Shown piece after piece: positions 8,887-17,000 of a DNA stretch of 19,720 nucleotides; the first letter of the stretch is position 1; each line of letters begins with the position of its first letter. A program made the position numbers and the translations under genes. The notes under the pieces were generated by a model. The model made no database searches. It was not told the origin of the DNA and was given only the letters and a program-made list of their open reading frames with translations. Source of the DNA: Acidobacteriaceae bacterium (GTDB lineage: Bacteria > Acidobacteriota > Terriglobia > Terriglobales > Acidobacteriaceae); assembly GCA_030049955.1 (NCBI GenBank), contig JASIJX010000581.1, positions 1 through 19,720 of the forward strand, written 5' to 3'.

Positions 8887-11013
8887 TCAGGCCTTCAGCA
8901 CGTAACGTGCGCGGTTGTCTTCCCCGTACCACATGATGTAGTTCGTGCCCCACGCATTATTGAACAGGCACGCGTGGATCCCGTTTCCGGGATCGGGCTG
9001 TTCGTTCGAGAAACACAGTGGCGTTCTCAGGCCGAGCGCAACGACAGGCGCATCGATCGTTTCTACCGAGAACGCGTTCCCGCCGGAGTGCCATGCGAAG
9101 CCAGAGTCGAGACTATGCATATGCCGGTTGCCGGAGACTACGACATCGAAAGGTGAAATCCATTCACCGCATTTGTGCATCTGCCAGCCGCGATTGTCCT
9201 GTGCCACCGGCTTGAACGTGAGCCACAGCGCCTCGGGCAGGCGTGTGGCCGGCTTATCGAACCACGAAACATCAATGCGAATCGACGGCTCTTCGCGGTC
9301 GAAAATCAATTCCGCGTACATGCTGCGCGGAAATGCCGCCCGCCCGGATTGCGCCGCTTCTTCGTCCTGGAATGCGAGCTCGATCACCACGCGATGGCCG
9401 TGATCAGATTCATCCACGTACACGGCGGACTTCGCCGGATGCCACTCCTGCGAAACGGCGCCATACTTCTCAATGTTCGGCTTGCCGAAGTCCTTGGCTG
9501 CCCAATCGGCCTTGGTGGTGAGATAGCTGGAAAGGAATCGCTGATAGTCCGCTTGCGAAAGCGTCTGGTAGGTTACAAGCGCGATGGGATTGGTTGCGCT
9601 TGCCCACTCTTTACCGGTTGCCTTGTTGCGAAGCCGCGCTATCGCTCCGTTGTTCGGGTCGATCTCAAGGATGAAATGCGCTGTCTCGATCGGCTTTCCT
9701 GCAGACCACTTTTTTGCGGCCAGCGTAGGCTTCACAGCCTTCACGCTGTCGATAGCCTGCTGCGCCTCTGCGCGCAGCGGATCGGGCAGCTTAGCCACGC
9801 CATCGAACAGATCCTGCCGCTTCTCCTGCCAGCTGTACTCCACCACTTTGTAATTCTTCGTGTCGAGCATCCGCGCAAGATCGGCGTGCTTATAGTTCTC
9901 AAAATCAAGCCACGTTTTGGTGTCGGTGCCCCAAGTGTGTTCGGCTTCGAGCAGTAAGTGGCGCAGCAATTGGACGTCGGTCGCATCGCCGCAGCGGAAT
10001 GCGCCTTTCGCGATCCAGGCCTCGCGCAGGCGCGCCACTGCGCGATACCGCGACACCTTCAGCGGATCGCTGGAGCAACCGTAAATCCATGTGTCGCCCA
10101 CCTCTTCGGTCACTACCGGCAGATGGTCACGATACTGAGCAAGCGCATTAGCCATCTCCGTTAGAGTCGCGGCTTCGATCTTCGCATTCGGAAACCGCTT
10201 GGCCAGATCAGCGTGAATCTGATCGATCTCCTGCAGCGTATGCGGGCCACTGTTGTCGCCGCGCACGCAGGTCACGAGCGCCAGGTCCGAGCCGGGAACA
10301 CAGGCCACGTCGCCGTATTCGTGGTGATACATCATCGGCAGGCTCGCGCCGGAAGGATCTTTCCAGAGGAAGATCGGCGGAAGCTCCGCGGGAGTCGAAC
10401 CACCATTCACACCAATCTCGAGGAAATTCACGCCGTGTTTTGCCAGCGGCGGAACGATGCCGCGCGTGTGCCCGGGAACATCGGTCATCTTAGCGCCGGT
10501 TGTCACGGTTCCGAAGCGCTGATCGAGCGACTTTGACAGCGCCAGGCTACCTTCAATCAGCGACGGCGTCAGCATCTCCGTCTGCCAGTTGAAAGGTAGA
10601 GCGTGCCAGGCGATGTCTCCGCGCCGGACCGCATCCTCCATCACCTTGCGCTCCACAGGCTGAGCCCGATCAAGATATTCGAAGAGCAGCCAGGAGCCCG
10701 TCGTCCACACATAACGGCGCTGACCGCCAGCATTGGCCGTCCGCGCAATTTCAATTGCCTGCGGAAAGTATTTTGTGAAGTATTTCTGGACTACGTTGTG
10801 CTGCGTATCGATAAATCCGGCGTCGAAGTGGCACTTGAACATCACCAGAACGCGGCGTACGCTCATGTTCGGCGTTTGCTGGGTCTCGGCAAACGAGAAA
10901 CGCCCGCCGTTAAGCAGCAGGCCAGCGCCCGCCGCAGTCATTGTCTTCACAAAATCACGGCGCTTTATCGCGGGCGTTTTCGCACTCTGCTCAAACCGGT
11001 TGTCGCGATCCAA
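8887..11013 (-). CDS. Tat-exported DUF5054-like (GH38-related) protein
   Basis: A 708-residue exported protein that resembles DUF5054 proteins, a group similar to the alpha-mannosidase GH38 catalytic fold. Tat motif KRRDFVK is at residues 17-23, followed by a hydrophobic AAGAGLLL segment. KCHFDAGF (His62, Asp64) resembles the His-x-Asp zinc motif of GH38, and KMTDVPGHTRG (Asp178, His182) resembles the GH38 nucleophile segment. The C-terminal half is beta-rich. The start is TTG at 11013, chosen because AGGAG lies seven bases upstream and no ATG is available before the Tat motif. It follows the DUF6259-like gene by 64 bases. Export and glycosidase fold are well supported. Substrate is unknown, with alpha-mannoside or a related sugar an inference. 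Confidence 0.78.
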   Translation of the reverse strand: MDRDNRFEQSAKTPAIKRRDFVKTMTAAGAGLLLNGGRFSFAETQQTPNMSVRRVLVMFKCHFDAGFIDTQHNVVQKYFTKYFPQAIEIARTANAGGQRRYVWTTGSWLLFEYLDRAQPVERKVMEDAVRRGDIAWHALPFNWQTEMLTPSLIEGSLALSKSLDQRFGTVTTGAKMTDVPGHTRGIVPPLAKHGVNFLEIGVNGGSTPAELPPIFLWKDPSGASLPMMYHHEYGDVACVPGSDLALVTCVRGDNSGPHTLQEIDQIHADLAKRFPNAKIEAATLTEMANALAQYRDHLPVVTEEVGDTWIYGCSSDPLKVSRYRAVARLREAWIAKGAFRCGDATDVQLLRHLLLEAEHTWGTDTKTWLDFENYKHADLARMLDTKNYKVVEYSWQEKRQDLFDGVAKLPDPLRAEAQQAIDSVKAVKPTLAAKKWSAGKPIETAHFILEIDPNNGAIARLRNKATGKEWASATNPIALVTYQTLSQADYQRFLSSYLTTKADWAAKDFGKPNIEKYGAVSQEWHPAKSAVYVDESDHGHRVVIELAFQDEEAAQSGRAAFPRSMYAELIFDREEPSIRIDVSWFDKPATRLPEALWLTFKPVAQDNRGWQMHKCGEWISPFDVVVSGNRHMHSLDSGFAWHSGGNAFSVETIDAPVVALGLRTPLCFSNEQPDPGNGIHACLFNNAWGTNYIMWYGEDNRARYVLKA

Positions 11014-11020
11014 ATTCTTG

Positions 11021-11025
11021 CTCCT
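11021..11025 (-). promoter_or_regulatory. Ribosome binding site deciding a TTG start
   Basis: On the minus strand AGGAG lies seven bases before TTG at 11013-11011. It supports TTG initiation of the DUF5054-like gene, which keeps the entire Tat signal. Confidence 0.7.
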
Positions 11026-11077
11026 GGAGTTCGTTCGAGCGGCGCCGATACGTAGCAGATCAGCGCCGCCGCGTTGG

Positions 11078-13231
11078 TTAAACTTCCATGATTACCGCAG
11101 CCGAGCGTGCGGGCACCTCAAGAGACCCTGAAACCGGCCTGCTCTCCTGGTCTTCGGGAGTGGCAACCACCAGACTTCCAGCGTTGGGCAGGTCCACCTG
11201 GACCGTCAGTGCCTTTTTACCGTCGGGGTTCACCACTACCACCGCGCGTTTGCCGTTCTTAGCGACAAAGACCGAGTGCAGAACCTGCCCGTCGCCCGTC
11301 ACCTTCGCGCCCAGCGTGTCGCGGAACTCCGCATCCCACAGATACTCGCGATACCGCCGCCGCAACGCATCGATCTTCTTGCCATAGGCCAGCGTCTGCG
11401 GAAAATCAGTGAGATGTCCGTGGAAGTTGAATGGCTCATAGCTGATGACGTAGCGCTGCAGAAGAAGCAGGTTGATCTTCTCACGATCATCCCATCCCGT
11501 GACAGCAATCACCAGCGGAGCCTGCGAATCGATGTACCGGCAAACCGCCCGCGAGCCCATGCCGATGCGGAAGTACGACACCGGGTAGTACTGCAACAGC
11601 CAGTCCTGCGGGCCCTCGCCGGCAAAGATGAAGTCAGGGTCGGTCTTGTCGGCCACCTCACGGAACTGCTTTGCCATCGGCATGTCGGCTGCGTAAATGT
11701 AGGACGGCGCCCGGTAGCCGTGGTCGGTGTTGAATGAGTAATCCACCGGCCCGTGATGACATACCTCATCGAACAGCCATCCGGCCGCGCCCAGGGCAAC
11801 GGTTTTCTCGAACTCCTTGGTCGCGATATCGCGGTAATCCTGGCACTGGATATCCGTGATGTAGCGGCGACGGTTGTTGATTCCGGCAAGCTGCGTTGGC
11901 GTTGTGTAGCTGTAGCCGCCGGTTTCGTACGGGATCTGGTATGGATCGTTGCACGCGTACTTATAGAGCACCTTCTTGGTCCACTCGCGCGTCATATCGG
12001 CCCAGATGGGCTTGCCGAACAGCACCATCTTCACGCCCTTGCTGCGTGCGTACTGGATTGCCTGGTGCAGCTCCTCCCATGTGCCCAGTCCGGGATCAGT
12101 GTCGAGACACGGATCGCCACCGTCCTGACCGCCGATCTCCCAGCCCACAAGCTGAATTGCAGTCACGCCGTTGGCCGCGCACTCGTCAATATATTTAGGC
12201 AGTTCGCGATACTTGATCGAGTAGTCCTGCTCAGCGCCGTCAATCTGCAACTGAAGCCACGAGTGGATGTCGAGCGCCCACGATGCAATGTGCGGCTGTT
12301 TGTACCATGTGGTGCGCCATTGCTTGTATACGTCAAGCCCGGCATGCCAGTCGCCATCGTAGGTGCGCATCACCACTGGCGCCAGCTTGCTGGACGAGCC
12401 GGGATGAGTAAATACAAAGTGGCAGGTGCGGAACTCCAGATGCACTGGGAAGCCGTCGATCGTGTCTTGCTGCGGAACCAGGGAGTCGGTGGAGTTGATG
12501 ACGCCTGGGTGCTGCTCAAAGGTCCACTCCATCAGATACGGCACTGTGGCGTCGTGCATGCCTACGTAGAGACCTTCCGCTGGCGCCTGGATCAGCGTGA
12601 AAAGCGACTGCTTCGACTCGATGCTCTTGGTTGGCCAGTTCACACCCCAGTAGCCCTTCTCATTGCCGAAGTGCGGGTAGATCTCGTCGCTGTCCAGGTT
12701 GCCGTACCACATGTGCTCGGTGGTCATGCGCGTTTCACGCGTCGCCGGGCTCAGGTCGCCGAAGTACGGATAATCGATCGTCTCCACATCCAGCTCGGAG
12801 TCGTTCTTGAGCTCCGCGTTGAAGGTTAGCTCGCCCTTGTCGAGCGTCACCGTCGCCCTAAGGGTGATGGGCAGCACGCCGCCGTGCTCGCTCTTCAGAT
12901 TTGTCCACTCGATCTGCACCTCGCGGTCGGAGATCTTCTCGACGCGCGATGCACTCTGCTTTTCGCCGAACACATAGTTCGCCCGCTGCTTCGGCAGCGG
13001 CGCCAGCAGCCGGAACGACATCGCCAGCTCCGGCCGCCGCTCAATCGCCCAGCCCGTCTTCTTTCGCGTGAAACGCGTCAGTGCGCCGGACTGGCGATTG
13101 AAGGCTACCAGCAACGCATCGTCCTCGAGCACAACTTCCCCGGCGCCCGCGGTTTGCGCGTTCAGTTCCATGCGGGCAAGCGCGCCAATGGTAGCCAGGC
13201 CCGCCAGCTTATTAAACGTTCTCCTATCCAT
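11078..13231 (-). CDS. Tat-exported DUF6259-like TIM-barrel protein
   Basis: A 717-residue exported protein resembling DUF6259 proteins, thought to be glycoside hydrolase relatives. The N-terminus MDRRTFNKLAGLATIGAL is a short Tat signal. An N-terminal beta-sandwich (to about residue 300) precedes a TIM-barrel-like region with carbohydrate-enzyme features: IHSWLQLQ, IQLVGWEIGGQDGG, KMVLFGKPIW, GWLFDEVCHHG (Asp488, Glu489) and FAGEGPQDW (Glu539). These acids are the best catalytic candidates, by inference from their places at strand ends. The C-terminus is a small beta domain. GGAG five bases before the ATG supports the start. It appears to be the first intact gene of the minus-strand set. Family recall is from memory, so substrate stays open. 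Confidence 0.75.
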   Translation of the reverse strand: MDRRTFNKLAGLATIGALARMELNAQTAGAGEVVLEDDALLVAFNRQSGALTRFTRKKTGWAIERRPELAMSFRLLAPLPKQRANYVFGEKQSASRVEKISDREVQIEWTNLKSEHGGVLPITLRATVTLDKGELTFNAELKNDSELDVETIDYPYFGDLSPATRETRMTTEHMWYGNLDSDEIYPHFGNEKGYWGVNWPTKSIESKQSLFTLIQAPAEGLYVGMHDATVPYLMEWTFEQHPGVINSTDSLVPQQDTIDGFPVHLEFRTCHFVFTHPGSSSKLAPVVMRTYDGDWHAGLDVYKQWRTTWYKQPHIASWALDIHSWLQLQIDGAEQDYSIKYRELPKYIDECAANGVTAIQLVGWEIGGQDGGDPCLDTDPGLGTWEELHQAIQYARSKGVKMVLFGKPIWADMTREWTKKVLYKYACNDPYQIPYETGGYSYTTPTQLAGINNRRRYITDIQCQDYRDIATKEFEKTVALGAAGWLFDEVCHHGPVDYSFNTDHGYRAPSYIYAADMPMAKQFREVADKTDPDFIFAGEGPQDWLLQYYPVSYFRIGMGSRAVCRYIDSQAPLVIAVTGWDDREKINLLLLQRYVISYEPFNFHGHLTDFPQTLAYGKKIDALRRRYREYLWDAEFRDTLGAKVTGDGQVLHSVFVAKNGKRAVVVVNPDGKKALTVQVDLPNAGSLVVATPEDQESRPVSGSLEVPARSAAVIMEV

Positions 13232-13301
13232 CTGTTCTCCGATCGTCGGTTACGAAAGCAAAATCGAGTAGAGACTGTTTCACCATTGCCGCTGCAGGCA
13301 A

Positions 13302-13598
13302 TTACATCTTCGCCCGCGCTGCGGCGTCCGCATGAATCCTCACAACAGCGGCCGTTGTACCTTGGACTGTTAAGGCCAGCTTTCCGCCGCGCACCGGTCC
13401 CAGCGGCGTCCGTTTGCCATTCCAGGGACCGGTATCTCTTATGGTATCGCCTTCCAGCGTGGCGGTGCTCGGCGCCGCATTTTCCGGCTCGCCATCGGGC
13501 GGCACCATCGCCTCTGCTTGCGCACGCGGAAAATCCGGAACATCGATCGCAACCTGCGCATCGGCATGCCCATCGCAACAAGTGGCTCTAGCACCGTC
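13302..13598 (-). pseudogene. Probable 3' remnant of a decayed exported-protein gene
   Basis: An open minus-strand frame with no convincing start ends at TAA (13304-13302), 70 bases before the DUF6259-like gene. From about 13575 it reads like the C-terminal beta domain of a carbohydrate-active enzyme: DAQVAIDVPDFP, a Pro/Glu-rich linker, then GPWNGKRTPLGPVRGGKLAL followed by an Ala/Val-rich last strand. Upstream the frame hits a stop at 13601-13599, while a different minus-strand frame (ending in LEPLVAMGM) looks more protein-like there, suggesting a frameshift or deletion. Strand and placement fit a lost first gene of the glycan operon. No intact domain remains, so identity is speculative. 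It could also be non-coding. Confidence 0.35.
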
Positions 13599-13745
13599 TT
13601 ATCGATGACGCTGCCGATGCGCTCAGCATCCTGTTGGCAGCCGAGCGCTTTCTCGCTGCGTCCGGCAGGCCGGAGTCTGTTGCTTAGGAACAACTGGCTG
13701 GCGCGATTCGCTAACGCGAAAGCGCCCTCGGCTGTTTTCAATCGG

Positions 13746-13816
13746 GAAGGCTAGTCGAGATGGAAGAAGCTAATCGAGATAAGAGAAGCTAGTCCAGATA
13801 GGCGAAGCTAATCTAG
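13746..13816. repeat. 19-bp tandem repeat, about 3.7 copies
   Basis: Units with an exact 19-base period align as GAAG-CTA-(A/G)TC-(G/C/T)AGAT, with GAAGCTA at 13766, 13785 and 13804 and the variant GAAGGCTAG at 13746. The last copy covers the final codons and stop (13810-13808) of the minus-strand nitroreductase gene, so the array starts within the gene end and runs downstream of it. Its words resemble those of the leuD-ilvD inverted repeat. Confidence 0.8.
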
Positions 13817-14431
13817 CTTCATCGGCTTGCCCCAGGCTTCGAGCACGATTTCCCCAAGCGACTTGCGTTCGCGCGGGCTGGTTTCGCGCTCGATCAGTTG
13901 GGGATCGTTCAGCTTCTCAGGCTCGTCCTGATAGCCCATAGCGATAGCAGCGCCGATCGCATACTCAGCCGGAATGCCGAGCAGCTCGCGCGCCTTGTTC
14001 TCATCGAAACCTGCCATCTGGTGCGTTGAAACGCCAAGCGATGCCGCCTCGAGCGTCATGTACGATGCTGCCGCGCCGAGATCGTATACAGCAAAACGGT
14101 TGGGCGTATCGTTATGGCTGAACTTCGTCCGTGCCACGCCGAGGATAAGAATCGGCGCGCGCACCGTCCATTTCTGGTTGAACTCGCCGAACGAGTCGAA
14201 GATGTGCCTGTAAGTTTCCGAGCCGCGCCGGCCCACGATAAACCGCCATGGCTGCTCGTTGAACGATGATGCGGCCCAGCGCGCGGCCTCAAAAATCCTG
14301 GTGAGTGTCTCGCTGGTCACCGCGCGATCGGAAAACGAACGCGGGCTCCAGCGCTCGTGAAAAATCGGCAGGACACCGCTTACGTGCGGCGCTTTTTTCT
14401 TTTCGTGGGTCTCATGGGCCGTCAGGGTCAT
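13808..14431 (-). CDS. Nitroreductase-family protein
   Basis: A 207-residue FMN-dependent nitroreductase-like oxidoreductase, cytoplasmic, of unknown substrate. Family features include RWSPRSFSDRAV near the N-terminus, ARWAASSFNEQPWRFIV (FMN-contacting region), the central DLGAAASYMTLEAASLGV helix and the GYQDEPEKL segment near the end. The start at 14431 (MTLTAHETHEKK) is chosen because AAGGAG lies upstream on the minus strand and homologous sequence begins soon after. The frame stays open a further 106 residues upstream, but that stretch is low in protein character and overlaps the GH97 gene. The gene is divergent from GH97. The final residues KLD and the stop are encoded within the last copy of a 19-bp tandem repeat. 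Confidence 0.9.
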   Translation of the reverse strand: MTLTAHETHEKKKAPHVSGVLPIFHERWSPRSFSDRAVTSETLTRIFEAARWAASSFNEQPWRFIVGRRGSETYRHIFDSFGEFNQKWTVRAPILILGVARTKFSHNDTPNRFAVYDLGAAASYMTLEAASLGVSTHQMAGFDENKARELLGIPAEYAIGAAIAMGYQDEPEKLNDPQLIERETSPRERKSLGEIVLEAWGKPMKLD

Positions 14432-14542
14432 CGGCAGATCGCTCCTTGATTGCAGAATAGCTCCGGCGATTGGATTCACGAAATTGCTGCGAAGATTCCT
14501 GAAAGCTACGAGTCGACTGCCGGATGCGGATGCGGGCGCGAG

Positions 14543-14548
14543 TATACT
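14543..14548 (+). promoter_or_regulatory. Possible -10 box for the GH97 gene
   Basis: TATACT lies 53 bases before the GTG start, in the divergent gap between the nitroreductase and GH97 genes. No good -35 box is seen at the usual distance, so this is a weak candidate. Confidence 0.25.
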
Positions 14549-14591
14549 TGCGCGGGGTCGAAGAATCACCGCCAGACCACCGCTACCGAAC

Positions 14592-14595
14592 GGAG
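14592..14595 (+). promoter_or_regulatory. Ribosome binding site deciding a GTG start
   Basis: GGAG sits five bases before GTG at 14601. It selects the GTG start, which directly precedes a signal peptide, over the upstream in-frame start at 14484. Confidence 0.65.
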
Positions 14596-14600
14596 AATCC

Positions 14601-16613
14601 GTGGTTAAATTTTTTGCAACGTCTTTCTGCTTATGCATCGCTATTGGCTCTTGGGCCGTCGCCCAGCCGGCAGCGACATCTGTCCGCGTGGCCTCGCCTG
14701 ACGGACAAATCGTCATCACGCTCACCGGCGCCGAGAGCAACAGCGACAATCTTCGCTACTCGGTCGACTTCCACGGCCGGCAGCTCTTTGCGCCATCGGA
14801 GCTTGGACTCGAACTCGAAGGCCAGCCGCCGCTTGGTCCCGGCATGCACCTTACCGGCTCCGAAACCACGGCGGTTGACGAGAGTTACACGATACCGGTG
14901 GGCAAAACCAGCACCGTGCGCGACCACTACAACGGCGTGCGGGCCGACTTTGAAGACTCGCACGACCGCAAGCTGACCATCGAGGCACGCGCCTTCGATG
15001 ACGGCGTCGCCTTTCGCTATGCCGTTCCTGCGCAGCCGGGCATTCACCAGGCGCGTATTGTCCGTGAGCTTACCGAATTCTCCTATGTAAAAGACGCTGT
15101 CACTTATCCGCTCATCGTCGATGGCTTCGAATCCTCCTACGAGGACGAATACCAGTTGCGCATGGTCAGCGGCCTGCACGGTGACTGGCTGATCGCGCTG
15201 CCGTACCTGGCAAACGAGCCCGGCATAGGCTGGGTAGCGATCACGGAGGCCAACATCGGCAACTACGCCGGCATGTACCTGAGCCACAACAAGCAGTTCA
15301 GCAGCCGCACTGTGCATGCCGTGCTGGCTCCGCATCGCAAGGCTGACGGCACTCTCGATCCGCAAGGGATTGCGGTCGAGACAACTGCGCCATTCTCGAG
15401 CCCGTGGCGCGTGATGATGATCGCCGACGAACCGGCGAAGCTGATCGAGTCCAATATCATCCTCAACCTGAATCCGCCGTCGAAGATCGCCGATACTTCG
15501 TGGATCAAGGCCGGCAAAGCTGCTTGGGATTGGTGGTCCGGCGATGCCGCGACCGGAGTTTCCTTCACGCCGGGCATGAATACTGCGACCATGAAGCACT
15601 ACATCGACTTCGCATCGGCTTCGGGCTTGCCGTACATGCTGATCGACGCCGGATGGGCAGCCACGGACCCAAACGCGCCGGCAGGCGAGCCGCGCCTGGC
15701 AGACATTACGCACGTGCAGCCGAACATCGATATGCCGGAGCTGGTGCGCTATGCCAAAGAAAAGAATGTGAGGCTGTGGCTGTGGGCGCACTGGACTTCA
15801 GTCAACAAATACATGGACCAGGCGTTTCCGCTGTTTGAAAAGTGGGGTATCGCGGGCGTCAAGATCGACTTCATGAATCGCGACGATCAGTGGATGGTCG
15901 GCTGGTATCAACGCGTGGTTGCAACAGCGGCCGAGCACCACCTGATGATCGATTATCACGGCGCCTTCAAACCGGATGGCCTGCGCCGCACATGGCCAAA
16001 CCTGATGACCCGCGAAGGCGTGATGGGACTCGAATACTTGCGCAACTCGGCACGCGTTACTCCTGCGCACAACGCAACGCTGCCGTTTACGCGGATGCTC
16101 GCAGGCCCGATGGATTACACGCCCGGCGCGTTCGACAACCGGACGCTGGATACCTTTGTGGCTCGGACAAAAGAGCCGATGAGTCTGGGCACACGCGCGC
16201 AGCAGCTTGCGCTTTACGCCGTTTTCGAAAGTCCGCTCGAGATGGTGTCGGATTATCCCGAGCATTACGAGGGGCAGCGGGACTTCGACTTCATCAAGCG
16301 CGTGCCTTCGACCTGGGACGAGGTGCACGCCATCGGCGGCATGCCGATGCAGTGGATCGCGCTGGCCCGCCGCAGCGGCCGCGACTGGTACGTGGGCTCG
16401 CTGACGGACTGGGATGCGCGCGATATCAAAATTCCGCTCGACTTTCTGGGCGACGGCAAGTACGAGGCCGAGATTTATGCCGACGCGCCCGATGCCGCCG
16501 AGCACCCTACGCACACCGCGATTTCGCAGCAGATGGTCGACCGCACGACGGTGCTCGATGTCCAAATGGCACCTGGCGGCGGCAGCGCGATGTGGATTCA
16601 TCCGGCGGAATGA
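14601..16613 (+). CDS. Exported GH97-family alpha-glycosidase
   Basis: A glycoside hydrolase family 97 enzyme of 670 residues from the GTG start, acting outside the cytoplasm. Characterised GH97 members are alpha-glucosidases or alpha-galactosidases. Residues 1-21 form a Sec signal peptide ending near AVA. Next come the N-terminal GH97 beta-sandwich (about 28-280), the TIM barrel (AWDWWSGD, LIDAGWA, VRLWLWAHW, VKIDFMNRDDQ, YHGAFKPDGLRRTWPN, TREGVMGLEY) and a C-terminal beta domain. Asp423 in VKIDFM corresponds to the nucleophile of retaining members, and Glu472 or Glu478 to the acid/base, so a retaining mechanism is likely (inference from family knowledge). The reading frame is intact. It is divergent from the nitroreductase and close to the Tat-exported cluster, and may share its substrate. 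Confidence 0.93.
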   Translation: MVKFFATSFCLCIAIGSWAVAQPAATSVRVASPDGQIVITLTGAESNSDNLRYSVDFHGRQLFAPSELGLELEGQPPLGPGMHLTGSETTAVDESYTIPVGKTSTVRDHYNGVRADFEDSHDRKLTIEARAFDDGVAFRYAVPAQPGIHQARIVRELTEFSYVKDAVTYPLIVDGFESSYEDEYQLRMVSGLHGDWLIALPYLANEPGIGWVAITEANIGNYAGMYLSHNKQFSSRTVHAVLAPHRKADGTLDPQGIAVETTAPFSSPWRVMMIADEPAKLIESNIILNLNPPSKIADTSWIKAGKAAWDWWSGDAATGVSFTPGMNTATMKHYIDFASASGLPYMLIDAGWAATDPNAPAGEPRLADITHVQPNIDMPELVRYAKEKNVRLWLWAHWTSVNKYMDQAFPLFEKWGIAGVKIDFMNRDDQWMVGWYQRVVATAAEHHLMIDYHGAFKPDGLRRTWPNLMTREGVMGLEYLRNSARVTPAHNATLPFTRMLAGPMDYTPGAFDNRTLDTFVARTKEPMSLGTRAQQLALYAVFESPLEMVSDYPEHYEGQRDFDFIKRVPSTWDEVHAIGGMPMQWIALARRSGRDWYVGSLTDWDARDIKIPLDFLGDGKYEAEIYADAPDAAEHPTHTAISQQMVDRTTVLDVQMAPGGGSAMWIHPAE

Positions 16614-16640
16614 AGGGAAATAGAGTCCGAACACCCCCAC

Positions 16641-16656
16641 CCCCTCATCTGAGGGG
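16641..16656. terminator. Perfect hairpin after GH97, possible terminator
   Basis: CCCCTCA pairs perfectly with TGAGGGG around a two-base loop, 27 bases after the GH97 stop. There is no T run after it, so it may act as a transcript-end protector or be one of the palindromic repeats of this stretch rather than an intrinsic terminator. Confidence 0.4.
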
Positions 16657-16937
16657 ATGTATCTGATTCGATGGCAGTTACGGCCACGGTGCCGCCGTAT
16701 GTATCTGATCCTCAAGGAGTTGTTATCAGTTGTTTTGGAATCAACAACTTACGGGAGGACGGATTTGCGGGGTAGGCCGAAATTGACGGCTACCGGTTTG
16801 ACTGATTCTCAGTGTAGAGGAATCGCAGCTATTTTCAGGAAAGGTTGGACAGGAAAATAATCGCTGGCTTTTCAGGTGGATACGGGTGATTGGCGGAGCT
16901 TCGGGGATTGACTTGGTGGCTTAACCGACTTCGGGCC

Positions 16938-16993
16938 GTCCCTCCGGGACTTCTCGCTGGTAATGTCTATGACCCCGGGGCTTCCGGCCCGGG
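16938..16993. repeat. Two short palindromes, REP-like
   Basis: GTCCC-TCC-GGGAC (16938-16950) and CCCGGG with an 8-base loop and CCCGGG (16974-16993). The first shares its CCC-TCC-GGG core with the stem at 17164-17181 in the neighbouring element. Confidence 0.5.
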
Positions 16994-17000
16994 CTATTGT

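Noticed and set aside
9175..9957. Long plus-strand open frame opposite the DUF5054-like gene
   Set aside because: It is a shadow of the high-GC minus-strand gene, which has a Tat signal, a ribosome binding site and family motifs.
11753..12829. 358-codon plus-strand frame opposite the DUF6259-like gene
   Set aside because: It is antisense to a well-supported coding sequence and shows no domain or plausible start site.
14432..14749. 106-residue N-terminal extension of the nitroreductase frame
   Set aside because: It overlaps the GH97 signal peptide region and lacks family similarity, and a good AAGGAG site precedes 14431.
14631..15791. 386-codon minus-strand frame opposite GH97
   Set aside because: It is a shadow frame rich in His/Arg/Val as expected from reverse reading of GC-rich codons, while GH97 motifs are continuous on the plus strand.
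16657..16860. Small open frame of 67 codons after GH97
   Set aside because: The G-rich stretch abuts the ATG with no spacing, there are no known motifs, and its start lies in a repeat zone. It is kept only as an unexplained open frame.
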